DNA of 11,176 bases from SW-9-67-25 sp964471665 (GCA_964471665.1 CAYYHG010000096.1:1-11176), one strand, 5' to 3'. Positions 1-6,623 are shown, counted from the stretch's first letter. The notes: generated by a model from the sequence alone, not told the origin. Program-made: numbers and translations.

Positions 1-65
1 CGGCGTTCGTCGACCAGTACCGCGAGGAGCGGAACTTCGAGGACGAACACGACACGGCAGTCTAG
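1..65 (+). CDS. C-terminal fragment of an unidentified protein
   Basis: Reading from base 3, an open frame encodes 20 residues (AFVDQYREERNFEDEHDTAV) and ends at TAG 63-65. The acidic, charged composition and GC-rich third positions match haloarchaeal coding sequence, so this is very likely the 3' end of a real gene that begins before the window. The fragment is too short to assign a family. A nested hairpin with a T tract starts at the stop codon and may terminate its transcript. Confidence 0.65.
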   Translation, partial: AFVDQYREERNFEDEHDTAV

Positions 66-131
66 ACGCCCGTGAGTAATGACGACCCCACGCGTCTCGA
101 CACGCCGAGACGCCGGGCGTCCGTACTTTTT
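65..131 (+). terminator. nested hairpin followed by T5, probable terminator
   Basis: An outer perfect 8-bp stem (GACGCCCG 65-72 with CGGGCGTC 114-121) encloses an inner perfect 8-bp stem (GCGTCTCG 92-99 with CGAGACGC 106-113, 6-nt loop). The two right arms are directly adjacent, and a one-sided 19-nt bulge (73-91) separates the left arms. Five T residues follow at 127-131. The outer stem starts on the last base of the upstream gene's stop codon, which suits a terminator for that gene. The T tract runs into ATAC, so the same bases could instead act as a TATA box. Confidence 0.5.
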
Positions 132-135
132 ATAC
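126..135 (+). promoter_or_regulatory. possible orphan TATA box
   Basis: CTTTTTATAC is the most AT-rich element in the left 2.4 kb and resembles an archaeal TATA box on the + strand. It would place a transcription start near 156-160. No credible protein begins there: the frames starting at 149 and 157 give basic, arginine-rich products that run antisense into the cdc48 gene. It is either the U tract of the preceding terminator or the promoter of a non-coding or antisense RNA. Confidence 0.3.
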
Positions 136-244
136 GTGGTGGGGCCCGATGACACAGTGCCGGCAAGGCGCTTTTCACGTCGACGCCGGCAACCAAGCGC
201 TGCTCGGTCTCGTGGACACCCGGCCTCGCTCGCGGCGTCCCGGC

Positions 245-265
245 CCGGACGGCCGTCCGGACGGC
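245..265. repeat. overlapping perfect palindromes
   Basis: CCGGACGGCCGTCCGG (245-260) is a perfect 16-bp palindrome. It overlaps a second perfect 14-bp palindrome, GCCGTCCGGACGGC (252-265). Together they amount to three copies of the octamer CCGGACGG: + at 245-252, minus at 253-260, + at 257-264. No T tract follows on either strand, so it is not a simple intrinsic terminator. It lies about 60-80 bp beyond the cdc48 stop codon and could be a transcript-end structure or a protein-binding site. Confidence 0.6.
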
Positions 266-325
266 ACTCCCCCCGGCGCCTCCTCGTCGGTACGACTCCT
301 GCTTCCAGACCGGCCTCTCCGAGAG

Positions 326-2422
326 TCACTCCACGACTGCTTCGAGCGCGTCTTCGAGGTGTCGCGCGCGGACGGTGACCGCGTCGGTGTGGTCCGTGGC
401 CTCGTCGGGATCGATTCTCTCGGCGACCTCGCGGATAGCACGCAGCGACGCCTCCCGGAAGAGTGACTCCAGTTGCGCGCCAGAACACCCTCCGGTCTCG
501 GCGGCCAGCGCGTCCAGGTCGACGTCGGACCCCAGCGGCCGGCCGCCGGCGTGGACCGACAGGATCTCCCGGCGGGCTGTCTCGTCCGGGTTCGGGACCT
601 CGACGTGCCGTTCGAGACGGCCGGGTCTGAGCAACGCCGGATCGAGAATGTCTTTGCGGTTGGTCGCCGCGAGCACCACCACCGAGGGGTGATCGGCCGC
701 GCGGTCCAGTTCCGTGAGGAGTTGCGAGACGACGCGCTCGGTCACCTCGTTGCCGTCGCCACGCCGGCCCGCGATGGCGTCGATCTCGTCCAGGAAGACG
801 ACGGCCGGAGCCGTCTGGCGTGCCCGCTCGAACAGTTCCCGGATGGCTTCCTCTGACTCGCCGACGTACCGGTCGAGCACCTCGGGGCCGGCGACGCTGA
901 CGAAGTTGACACCCGTCTCGCCGGCGATCGCGCGCGCGAGCAGCGTCTTGCCCGTCCCCGGCGGCCCGTGCAGCAGGATCCCCGAGGGTGGATCGGTCGC
1001 CGCCGCCTCGAACAGCGGGCCGTACTGGAGGGGCCACTCGACGGCCTCGCGGAGCTGTTGTTCGGTCTCTGCGAGTCCACCCACGCTGTCGAACGTCTCG
1101 GTGGGAGATTCGGCGACGTACTCGCGCGTCGCCGACGGTTCGACGTTCGCGAGCGCGGCCTCGAAGTCGGCACGCGCGACGCGCAACTCGTCGGGGTCCC
1201 GGCGGAGCGCCGACAGGCCCGCCTCGCGTGCCAGCGACGCGATGTCGGCGCCGACGAACCCGTGGGTCTGGCCCGCGACCCGGTCCAGGTCCACGTCCTC
1301 CGCCAGGGGCATGTTGCGCGTGTGGACGTCGAGGATTTCGCGGCGCCCGGCCTCGGCGGGGACGCCGATCTCGATTTCGCGGTCGAACCGCCCGCCCCGC
1401 CGGAGCGCAGGGTCGACCGCGTCGACGCGGTTGGTCGCACCCACGACGACGACTTCCTCGCGCTGTTCCAGCCCGTCCATCAGCGTCAGCAACTGGGCGA
1501 CCACGCGGTTCTCCATGTCGGCGTCCTCGTCGCGGGCGCCCGCGATGGAGTCGATCTCGTCGAGAAAGAGGATCGCCGGCGCGTTCTCTGTGGCGCGTTC
1601 GAACGCCTCGCGGAGGCGCTGTTCGCTCTCGCCCTTGTACTTGGAGACCACCTCCGGCCCCGAGATGGCCTCGAAGTAGGCGTCGACCTCGTTCGCGACA
1701 GCGCGGGCGATGAGCGTCTTCCCCGTCCCCGGCGGCCCGTACAGCAAAACGCCCTTCGGTGGCTCGACGCCCAGCCTGGCGAACAGTTCCGGTTCCGAGA
1801 GGGGCAGGTCGATCGTCTCCCGCACGAGGTCCAGTTCGTCGTCGAGGCCGCCGATGTCCTCGTAGGTCGCGCCCGTCTCCCCCGAGGCGTCCGGCTCGTC
1901 GGACTGTTCGGGGGCGGCCTCGGCCGCCTCGACGTCGGCGACGTCGGGTGCCAGCGTCACGTCGGTGCTCGCGGTCACCTTGACCGAACCGGACGGGCTG
2001 GTGTCGGTGACCACGTACGTGCCGTACCCCTCCAGGTGGAGGCGTTTGCCCGCGCGGACGAGCTTCTCCCGGAGGCGGTGGTGGACAACGTCCTCGCTGG
2101 CGTCGGCGTCGGCGTGGTCGTCGGCGGGCTTGAGCGTGAGCGAGACGGCGTCCTGGACGCTCCCCCGCCTGACCTGGACCCTCTCGCCGATCGTGGTGCC
2201 GGCGCTGGCACGGGTATCGGCGTCGACACGGATGACCTCCCCCTCGTCGTCGCCCGGCCACACCTTCGCGACGGTGAGGCGGTCGCCGTCGATGATCACG
2301 GGGTCGCCGCTCAGCACTCCCAGGTCGCTCTGCACGCGACCCGGCAGGCGGGCAATCCCCCGGCCGGCGTCGCGCTTGCGTGCGCCCTCGACGCGCAACT
2401 CGGCAACCCCGTCGTCTGTCAT
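326..2422 (-). CDS. cdc48: CDC48/VCP-type AAA+ ATPase (698 aa)
   Basis: Hexameric unfoldase family that extracts and unfolds proteins in the cytoplasm, in archaea probably for the proteasome. Seen: an N-terminal CDC48 N-domain region (about 1-150), an acidic Ala/Glu/Asp linker (about 155-185), and two AAA+ domains. D1 has Walker A GPPGTGKT (229-236), Walker B ILFLDEID (D288, E289), sensor GATNR (328-332) and Arg-finger candidates R345 and R348. D2 has Walker A (486-493), Walker B VVFLDEID (D545, E546), AATNR (585-589) and R602/R605. Both ATPase sites look intact. The C-terminus (LEAVVE) lacks the proteasome-docking HbYX motif. The ATG at 2420-2422 was chosen because the frame extends upstream only from a GTG through the promoter, adding an atypical hydrophobic tract. 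Haloarchaea carry several cdc48 paralogues; which one this is cannot be told here. Confidence 0.95.
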   Translation of the reverse strand: MTDDGVAELRVEGARKRDAGRGIARLPGRVQSDLGVLSGDPVIIDGDRLTVAKVWPGDDEGEVIRVDADTRASAGTTIGERVQVRRGSVQDAVSLTLKPADDHADADASEDVVHHRLREKLVRAGKRLHLEGYGTYVVTDTSPSGSVKVTASTDVTLAPDVADVEAAEAAPEQSDEPDASGETGATYEDIGGLDDELDLVRETIDLPLSEPELFARLGVEPPKGVLLYGPPGTGKTLIARAVANEVDAYFEAISGPEVVSKYKGESEQRLREAFERATENAPAILFLDEIDSIAGARDEDADMENRVVAQLLTLMDGLEQREEVVVVGATNRVDAVDPALRRGGRFDREIEIGVPAEAGRREILDVHTRNMPLAEDVDLDRVAGQTHGFVGADIASLAREAGLSALRRDPDELRVARADFEAALANVEPSATREYVAESPTETFDSVGGLAETEQQLREAVEWPLQYGPLFEAAATDPPSGILLHGPPGTGKTLLARAIAGETGVNFVSVAGPEVLDRYVGESEEAIRELFERARQTAPAVVFLDEIDAIAGRRGDGNEVTERVVSQLLTELDRAADHPSVVVLAATNRKDILDPALLRPGRLERHVEVPNPDETARREILSVHAGGRPLGSDVDLDALAAETGGCSGAQLESLFREASLRAIREVAERIDPDEATDHTDAVTVRARHLEDALEAVVE

Positions 2423-2445
2423 GTCTCTGCGTAGGGGGGCGAGGA

Positions 2446-2463
2446 GGATAAACGCATATACTA
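2446..2463. promoter_or_regulatory. divergent promoter with two adjacent TATA boxes
   Basis: The 62-bp gap between the divergent starts at 2422 (minus) and 2485 (+) contains an AT-rich patch. On the minus strand GTTTATCC (2446-2453) centres about 27 nt from the cdc48 ATG. On the + strand CATATACTA (2455-2463) centres about 27 nt from the zinc-finger ATG. Both spacings fit leaderless haloarchaeal transcripts. Because the boxes nearly abut, TBP/TFB assembly on one could compete with the other. Confidence 0.6.
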
Positions 2464-2484
2464 CCGGCCGTCGGAGTGTCACAC

Positions 2485-2625
2485 ATGGTGACCCAGACCA
2501 CGCGCGACGACATGACGTGGTACGAGTGTGAGACCTGTGGGCTCATGTTCGACAACAGGGAAGACGCCCAGCAGCACGAACAGAACTGCGACGCCGAAAA
2601 CCAGGATCCCTCCTACATACAGTAG
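2485..2625 (+). CDS. small C2HC zinc-finger protein (46 aa)
   Basis: ATG 2485 to TAG 2623-2625 encodes a 46-residue protein with the spacing Cx2C-x12-Hx3C (C15, C18, H31, C35), a likely single zinc site. Composition is acidic and Gln-rich, as in haloarchaeal microproteins. It resembles the short conserved haloarchaeal zinc-finger proteins usually annotated as DUF7128; that family name is from memory, not from a search. A TATA-like box 27 nt upstream supports this start and a leaderless mRNA. The second ATG (codon 10) would leave the zinc site intact but fits the promoter less well. Role unknown: DNA/RNA binding or protein contact is possible. Confidence 0.8.
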   Translation: MVTQTTRDDMTWYECETCGLMFDNREDAQQHEQNCDAENQDPSYIQ

Positions 2626-2659
2626 CGTCGCTCGGGGGTCGAGCGCCCGTTCCGGGGGT

Positions 2660-2673
2660 CGAAAGCTGTTTGA
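2660..2673 (+). promoter_or_regulatory. weak promoter of the Lrp/TRASH regulator
   Basis: CGAAAGCTGTTTGA has a BRE-like CGAAA (2660-2664) followed by a T-rich degenerate TATA element (2667-2672). Its centre is about 27 nt before the ATG at 2696, consistent with a leaderless transcript. The match is imperfect; read-through from the zinc-finger gene 70 bp upstream is the alternative. Confidence 0.35.
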
Positions 2674-2695
2674 GGACGCTGGCCCTGTCGTCTGT

Positions 2696-3286
2696 ATGCG
2701 CGGCCTCGACGACACCGACCGGGAGATCATCCAGTTGCTCCTCGAAGACGCCCGGCGGCCCTACAGCGACATCGCGGAGGCGGTCGACCTCTCGCCGCCG
2801 GCCGTCTCGGACCGCGTCGAGCGCCTCCGGGAGGTGGGGCTGATCCGCCGGTTCACGGTGGACCTGGACCGCTCGCTCCTCCAGGAGGGTGTGCCCGTCC
2901 TCGTGACGCTGACAGCGGCCCCGGGAACCGCGGACGCAGTAGGTGCGGACCTGGCTGCGAGCGAGACCGTCGAGTACGTGTTCCGGACCGTCGACGATCG
3001 GATCGTCTGCACCGCGACCGTCCCCGAGGGCGAACTGGACGAGACACTCGCCGGGGTTCTGTCCCGCGAGAACGTCCGCGAGTACGACGTGCGCCTGCTG
3101 GCCGACGCCGACTGGTCACCGCGGATCGGGGCCGCCGAACTGGCACCGACCTGTGTCGAGTGTGGCAACACTGTCACACGCGAGGGGGAAACCGAAACCC
3201 TCGACGACGAGGTCTATCACTTCTGCTGTCGGAACTGCCGGGACACCTTCCTCGAACAGTACGAGCGACTCCAGGAACGGGCCTGA
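2696..3286 (+). CDS. Lrp/AsnC-type regulator with TRASH metal-binding domain
   Basis: Predicted DNA-binding metalloregulator of 196 aa. Residues 4-53 form an AsnC/Lrp winged helix-turn-helix. Residues about 55-140 resemble the Lrp ligand-binding/oligomerisation domain. The C-terminus is a TRASH domain with C153/C156 and an HFCCxxC cluster (H175, C177, C178, C181), which can coordinate soft metals. The frame is open further upstream, but that stretch overlaps the zinc-finger gene in another frame and lacks coding character. The ATG at 2696 gives the canonical Lrp N-terminus. It sits just upstream of and co-directional with copA. In Halobacterium a regulator of this architecture (VNG1179C) is reported to control a Cu-exporting P-type ATPase, so a copper-responsive role is a strong inference. 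Confidence 0.9.
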   Translation: MRGLDDTDREIIQLLLEDARRPYSDIAEAVDLSPPAVSDRVERLREVGLIRRFTVDLDRSLLQEGVPVLVTLTAAPGTADAVGADLAASETVEYVFRTVDDRIVCTATVPEGELDETLAGVLSRENVREYDVRLLADADWSPRIGAAELAPTCVECGNTVTREGETETLDDEVYHFCCRNCRDTFLEQYERLQERA

Positions 3287-3388
3287 CTGCACGTCGGGTT
3301 GGGTTTAGATTCCAAAACTTCAGCGGCCACCTGCCTTTAGATAGAAAGGACAACCGGATTGAACGAGGAACACGTACGTACAGACGAG
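3287..3388 (+). promoter_or_regulatory. copA promoter region with repeated TTTAGAT
   Basis: TTTAGATA at 3336-3343 is the best TATA candidate and predicts transcription start near 3366, giving a leader of roughly 20 nt before the copA ATG at 3389. The heptamer TTTAGAT also occurs at 3304-3310, exactly 32 bp upstream (about three helical turns), an arrangement that could be a regulator site overlapping the promoter. The T-rich GGGTTGGGTTTAGATT (3295-3310) could alternatively serve as the U tract ending the regulator's mRNA. Confidence 0.5.
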
Positions 3389-5983
3389 ATGGACACACGC
3401 ACGGCCACCCTCGAAATCGGGGGCATGACATGCGCCAACTGCGCTGGGACGATCGAAGAGCGGGTCACAGCCCTGGAGGGGGTCGTCTCCGTCGACGCCA
3501 ACTTCGCGACCGACAGAGGCAGCGTCGAGTACGATCCCGACCGGGTGACGCTCGCCGACATCTACGACGCCGTCTCGGACGCGGGCTACGAGGCGGCCGC
3601 CGAGTCGGTGACAGTCGGCGTCACGGACATGACCTGTGCGACCTGTGCCGAGACGATCGCCGAGGCGCTGGACGAGACGCCGGGCGTCGTAGCGGCCGAC
3701 GTCAACGTCGCCACCGACGAGGCACGCGTCCGGTACAATCCCGCGGACGTTTCGCGTGGCGAGATAGACGACGCCATCGAGGGGGCGGGGTACACGCCGG
3801 TCCGCGAGGACGGGGACGGGAACGAGCAGTCGGGCGAGCAGCGCCGGGCGGGTGCGCGCGACACCGAGCGCCGCCGTCACCTCCTCTTGACGCTCTTCGG
3901 GGCCGCACTCTCCGCGCCGCTGCTGGTCATGATGGCCGGCGAGGTGCTGGCACCCGGACTGCTCCCCGAGCGGATATTCGGTCTCGGCCACGGGTGGATC
4001 GCCTTTCTCCTCGCGACGCCGGTCCAGGTCGTCCTGGGCAAGGAGTTCTACGAGAACGCCGCCACCGCGCTCGTGAGAAACCGGACGGCGAACATGGACG
4101 TTCTCATCGCACTCGGGTCGTCGACCGCGTACGGCTACTCCGTGCTGGCGCTGTCCGGGCTACTCGCGAGCACGGGGCTGTACTTCGATACGGCGGCGTT
4201 CATCCTCGTGTTCATCACGCTGGGCAACTACCTCGAGGCCCGGTCGAAGAGCCAGGCCGGCGAGGCCATCCGCCAGTTACTCGAGATGGAGGCCGACACC
4301 GCGACGCGCGTCGCCGGGGACGGCACCGAGGAGGAGGTCCCGATCGAAGACGTCGACGTCGGCGACCGACTGAAGGTCCGCCCTGGCGAGAAGATTCCGA
4401 CCGACGGGGTCGTCGTCGAAGGCGAGTCGGCGGTCGACGAGGCCGTCGTCACGGGCGAGTCCGTCCCCGTCGAGAAGGCCCCCGGCGACGAGGTCATCGG
4501 CGCGACCATCAACGAGAACGGAGTCCTCCTCGTCGAGGCGACGAAGGTTGGTTCGGAGACTGCGATCCAGCAGATCGTCGAGCGCGTCCGGACGGCCCAG
4601 TCCCGCCAGCCCGACATCCAGAACGTCGCCGACCGCGTCTCGGCGTACTTCGTGCCCGCTGTCATCGCCAACGCCGTCCTCTGGGCGACCGTCTGGTACC
4701 TCTTTCCCGGCGTGCTCGCGGGTCTCGTGGGCGCCCTCCCGCTGTGGGGGCTGGCAGCCGGCGGGCCCGCCACCGTCGGCGTCGGGGAGTTCGCTGTCGT
4801 CGTCTTCGCCAGTGCCGTCCTGATCGCCTGCCCCTGCGCGCTGGGGCTGGCGACGCCCGCCGCCACCATGGTCGGGACTGCCATCGGCGCCCGCAACGGC
4901 GTCCTCTTCGAGGGCGGTGACGTCCTCGAACGCGTCCGCGACGTCGACACTGTCGTGTTCGACAAGACCGGGACCCTCACCGAGGGCGAGATGGAACTGA
5001 CCGACGTGGTCGTCCTCGACCGGGACGTGCGCGGGGACGGAGACGGGAACGGGGACGGCGCTGTGACGCCCGACGGCGGCCTCGTAGAGGAACCGCTCAC
5101 CGAGGCGTTCGTTCTCGAACTGGCAGCGAGTGCCGAGTACGACAGCGAACACCCGCTCGGGGCGGCCATCGTCGAGGGTGCGCGCGAACGCGACCTCCCG
5201 GTCAGAGAGCCCACGAGTTTCGAGAACGTGCCCGGTCACGGGGTGAAAGCGACCACCGAACACGGCGAGGTGCTGGTCGGCAACCGCAGGCTCCTCCGCG
5301 ACGAGGGGGTCGATCCCGGCCCGGCAGAGGCGGCGATGGACCGCCTCGAACGCGAGGGCAAGACCGCGATGGCGGTCGCACTCGACGGCCGCGCGGTCGG
5401 CGTGGTCGCAGACGCGGACACGGTCAAGGAGACTGCCGCCGAGGCCGTGGCGTCGCTCCGGGAGCGCGACCGCGAGGTCTGGCTGCTCACCGGCGACAAC
5501 GAGCGGACCGCCCGCGCCGTCGCAGCGCAGGTCGGCGTCGACCCCGGGAACGTCCGCGCAGGGGTCCTGCCAGACGGGAAGGCAGACGCTGTCGACGACC
5601 TGCAGTCCGGCGGTCGGCAGGCGATGATGGTCGGCGACGGCGTCAACGACGCGCCGGCCCTCGCCACGGCGTCGGTGGGTGTGGCGCTGGGCAGCGGCAC
5701 CGACGTGGCCATCGAGGCCGCCGACGTGACGCTGATGCGCGACGACCCCACGGACGTGCTCAAGGCCATCCGCGTCTCGGCGGCGACGCTCTCGAAGATC
5801 AGACAGAACCTCGTCTGGGCGCTCGGATACAACACGACGCTGATCCCGCTGGCGTCGCTCGGGCTGCTCCAGCCGGTGTTCGCGGCCGGCGCGATGGCCA
5901 TCTCCAGCGTCTCGGTCCTGTCGAACAGCCTCGCGTTCAGGCGGTACACGCCCGACCACGACTACAACCTGCTGGACCTGTAG
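3389..5983 (+). CDS. copA: copper-exporting P1B-type ATPase CopA (864 aa)
   Basis: Membrane pump that hydrolyses ATP to expel Cu(I). Two N-terminal HMA domains carry CxxC sites (C15/C18 in GGMTCANC; C83/C86 in MTCATC). The core has TGES (355-358), the intramembrane CPC motif (481-483), the phosphorylation motif DKTGT with D525, the P1B-specific HP dipeptide (H588-P589), TGDN (701-704) and GDGVNDAP (749-756). Membrane segments surround these. Late helices carry YN (814-815) and MxxSS (M836, S839, S840), which together with CPC mark the P1B-1 Cu(I)/Ag(I) subgroup. A Gly/Asp-rich insert lies at about 549-557. The frame also opens at a TTG (3359), but that precedes the predicted transcription start; the ATG at 3389 directly precedes the first HMA domain. 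It follows the TRASH regulator, its likely controller. No CopZ-like chaperone gene is visible. Confidence 0.97.
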   Translation: MDTRTATLEIGGMTCANCAGTIEERVTALEGVVSVDANFATDRGSVEYDPDRVTLADIYDAVSDAGYEAAAESVTVGVTDMTCATCAETIAEALDETPGVVAADVNVATDEARVRYNPADVSRGEIDDAIEGAGYTPVREDGDGNEQSGEQRRAGARDTERRRHLLLTLFGAALSAPLLVMMAGEVLAPGLLPERIFGLGHGWIAFLLATPVQVVLGKEFYENAATALVRNRTANMDVLIALGSSTAYGYSVLALSGLLASTGLYFDTAAFILVFITLGNYLEARSKSQAGEAIRQLLEMEADTATRVAGDGTEEEVPIEDVDVGDRLKVRPGEKIPTDGVVVEGESAVDEAVVTGESVPVEKAPGDEVIGATINENGVLLVEATKVGSETAIQQIVERVRTAQSRQPDIQNVADRVSAYFVPAVIANAVLWATVWYLFPGVLAGLVGALPLWGLAAGGPATVGVGEFAVVVFASAVLIACPCALGLATPAATMVGTAIGARNGVLFEGGDVLERVRDVDTVVFDKTGTLTEGEMELTDVVVLDRDVRGDGDGNGDGAVTPDGGLVEEPLTEAFVLELAASAEYDSEHPLGAAIVEGARERDLPVREPTSFENVPGHGVKATTEHGEVLVGNRRLLRDEGVDPGPAEAAMDRLEREGKTAMAVALDGRAVGVVADADTVKETAAEAVASLRERDREVWLLTGDNERTARAVAAQVGVDPGNVRAGVLPDGKADAVDDLQSGGRQAMMVGDGVNDAPALATASVGVALGSGTDVAIEAADVTLMRDDPTDVLKAIRVSAATLSKIRQNLVWALGYNTTLIPLASLGLLQPVFAAGAMAISSVSVLSNSLAFRRYTPDHDYNLLDL

Positions 5984-5996
5984 GCGCAGACGCCGT

Positions 5997-6578
5997 TCAC
6001 AGCGCCACGCTACCCTCCCCCGGGAGCGTCTGTGAGGGGGAGAGAACCAGTCTGGTGCTCTCGCCGTCCGCGGTCACGACGGTCAGCGTCGCGGACTCGC
6101 CGCCATCGAGTCGGTCTCCCACCTCGTCGGCTCCATCCAGGTCGTCGGATCCGATGTCGAACTCCAGGACGGCCCTGTCAGTGCGCTCTCGCAGGACAGT
6201 CTCCTCGCGGCTCTCGGTGCCGGCGCGGACGACGAAAGTCCCGTCGGCGCTCGCGTCTGACCTGGCCGCGACGAGGTCGTGGGTCCCGTTGTCGACCCAG
6301 GTCACAGACAGGGCCCGCGGATCGATCTCCCCGCCGCCGGTGTTCGTGACGACGACCCGCACCGCGCCGATGGAGGATCGGTCCTCGTCGATGGCGAACC
6401 CTTCGATCCCCAGCACCGTCAGCCGCGGCGGCTCCTCGCTGTCGGCTTCCCCGGGGGCGCGGACGTCGACGCCGGCGAACCCGAGAACGGTCGGCGTGAC
6501 GAGCAACACCAGGAAGATGGCGAGGAGGAACGCCCCGAGACGCTCTAGCCCTGTCTGTGCGCGGCCTGTCCCGGTCAT
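5997..6578 (-). CDS. archaellin-like single-TM protein
   Basis: 193-aa protein with a short N-terminal segment, one hydrophobic helix (about 15-36) and an acidic, beta-rich extracytoplasmic domain. From about residue 52 it follows the archaellin pattern: VRVVVTNTGGGEIDP (about 73-87), then TDRAVLEFDI (133-142), DGGESATLTVVT (158-169), and a terminal RLVLSPSQTLPGEGSVAL resembling the archaellin ending. The N-terminus differs: the canonical class III signal and GIGTLI helix start of archaellins are absent, and the helix ends in TPTVLGF. It may be a diverged archaellin paralogue, an ArlF/ArlG-like protein with the same fold, or a surface protein using this domain. No archaellum genes are nearby. 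It is convergent with copA, with 13 bp between them. Family placement rests on recalled pattern similarity only. Confidence 0.75.
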   Translation of the reverse strand: MTGTGRAQTGLERLGAFLLAIFLVLLVTPTVLGFAGVDVRAPGEADSEEPPRLTVLGIEGFAIDEDRSSIGAVRVVVTNTGGGEIDPRALSVTWVDNGTHDLVAARSDASADGTFVVRAGTESREETVLRERTDRAVLEFDIGSDDLDGADEVGDRLDGGESATLTVVTADGESTRLVLSPSQTLPGEGSVAL

Positions 6579-6614
6579 GGGTTCTTCTCGGTCGGTCGAA
6601 CCTCGTCACCCGGT

Positions 6615-6623
6615 GGGGATAAG
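6615..6623 (-). promoter_or_regulatory. weak TATA-like box for the archaellin-like gene
   Basis: On the minus strand CTTATCCCC lies about 42 nt before the ATG at 6578, predicting a leader of roughly 15 nt. It is the only AT-rich element in the 92-bp gap between the creatininase stop codon and this gene. If it is not functional, the gene would be co-transcribed with the creatininase gene upstream. Confidence 0.3.

Larger units (their letters stand above)
66..325. other. 260-bp non-coding gap with hairpins and palindromes
   Basis: No frame here has the acidic composition of the neighbouring genes. The gap holds the nested hairpin and T tract (65-131). It also holds an inverted repeat TGCCGGC 158-164 / GCCGGCA 185-191, and the overlapping palindromes at 245-265. 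I searched by eye for tRNA features (T-loop, acceptor pairing) and saw none on either strand. It separates a + strand gene end from the minus-strand cdc48 gene end, so it is a convergent 3' intergenic region. Confidence 0.6.

Noticed and set aside
79..466. Two overlapping + strand frames in the left gap
   Set aside because: Basic, Arg/Pro-rich products that run antisense into the cdc48 3' end; no family resemblance or ribosome-binding site.
968..2434. Long + strand open frame opposite cdc48
   Set aside because: It is antisense to a clearly recognised AAA+ gene; long open antisense frames are common in GC-rich coding DNA, and the product shows no recognisable domain.
2423..2482. 20-residue N-terminal extension of the cdc48 product from a GTG
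   Set aside because: It spans the predicted promoter and adds an atypical hydrophobic stretch; the ATG at 2422 fits both the N-domain start and the TATA spacing.
3359..3388. TTG start adding 10 residues to CopA
   Set aside because: It lies upstream of the predicted transcription start from the TATA box at 3336-3343, and the ATG at 3389 directly precedes the first metal-binding domain.
3160..4920. 586-codon + strand frame overlapping the regulator and copA
   Set aside because: The product is extremely Arg-rich, unlike haloarchaeal proteins, and is out of frame with two well-supported genes.
4277..5959. 560-codon minus-strand open frame opposite copA
   Set aside because: It is a codon-bias shadow of copA; all conserved motifs are in the copA frame.
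5984..5996. Terminator between copA and the convergent archaellin-like gene
   Set aside because: Only 13 bp separate the stop codons and no hairpin with a T tract is visible on either strand.
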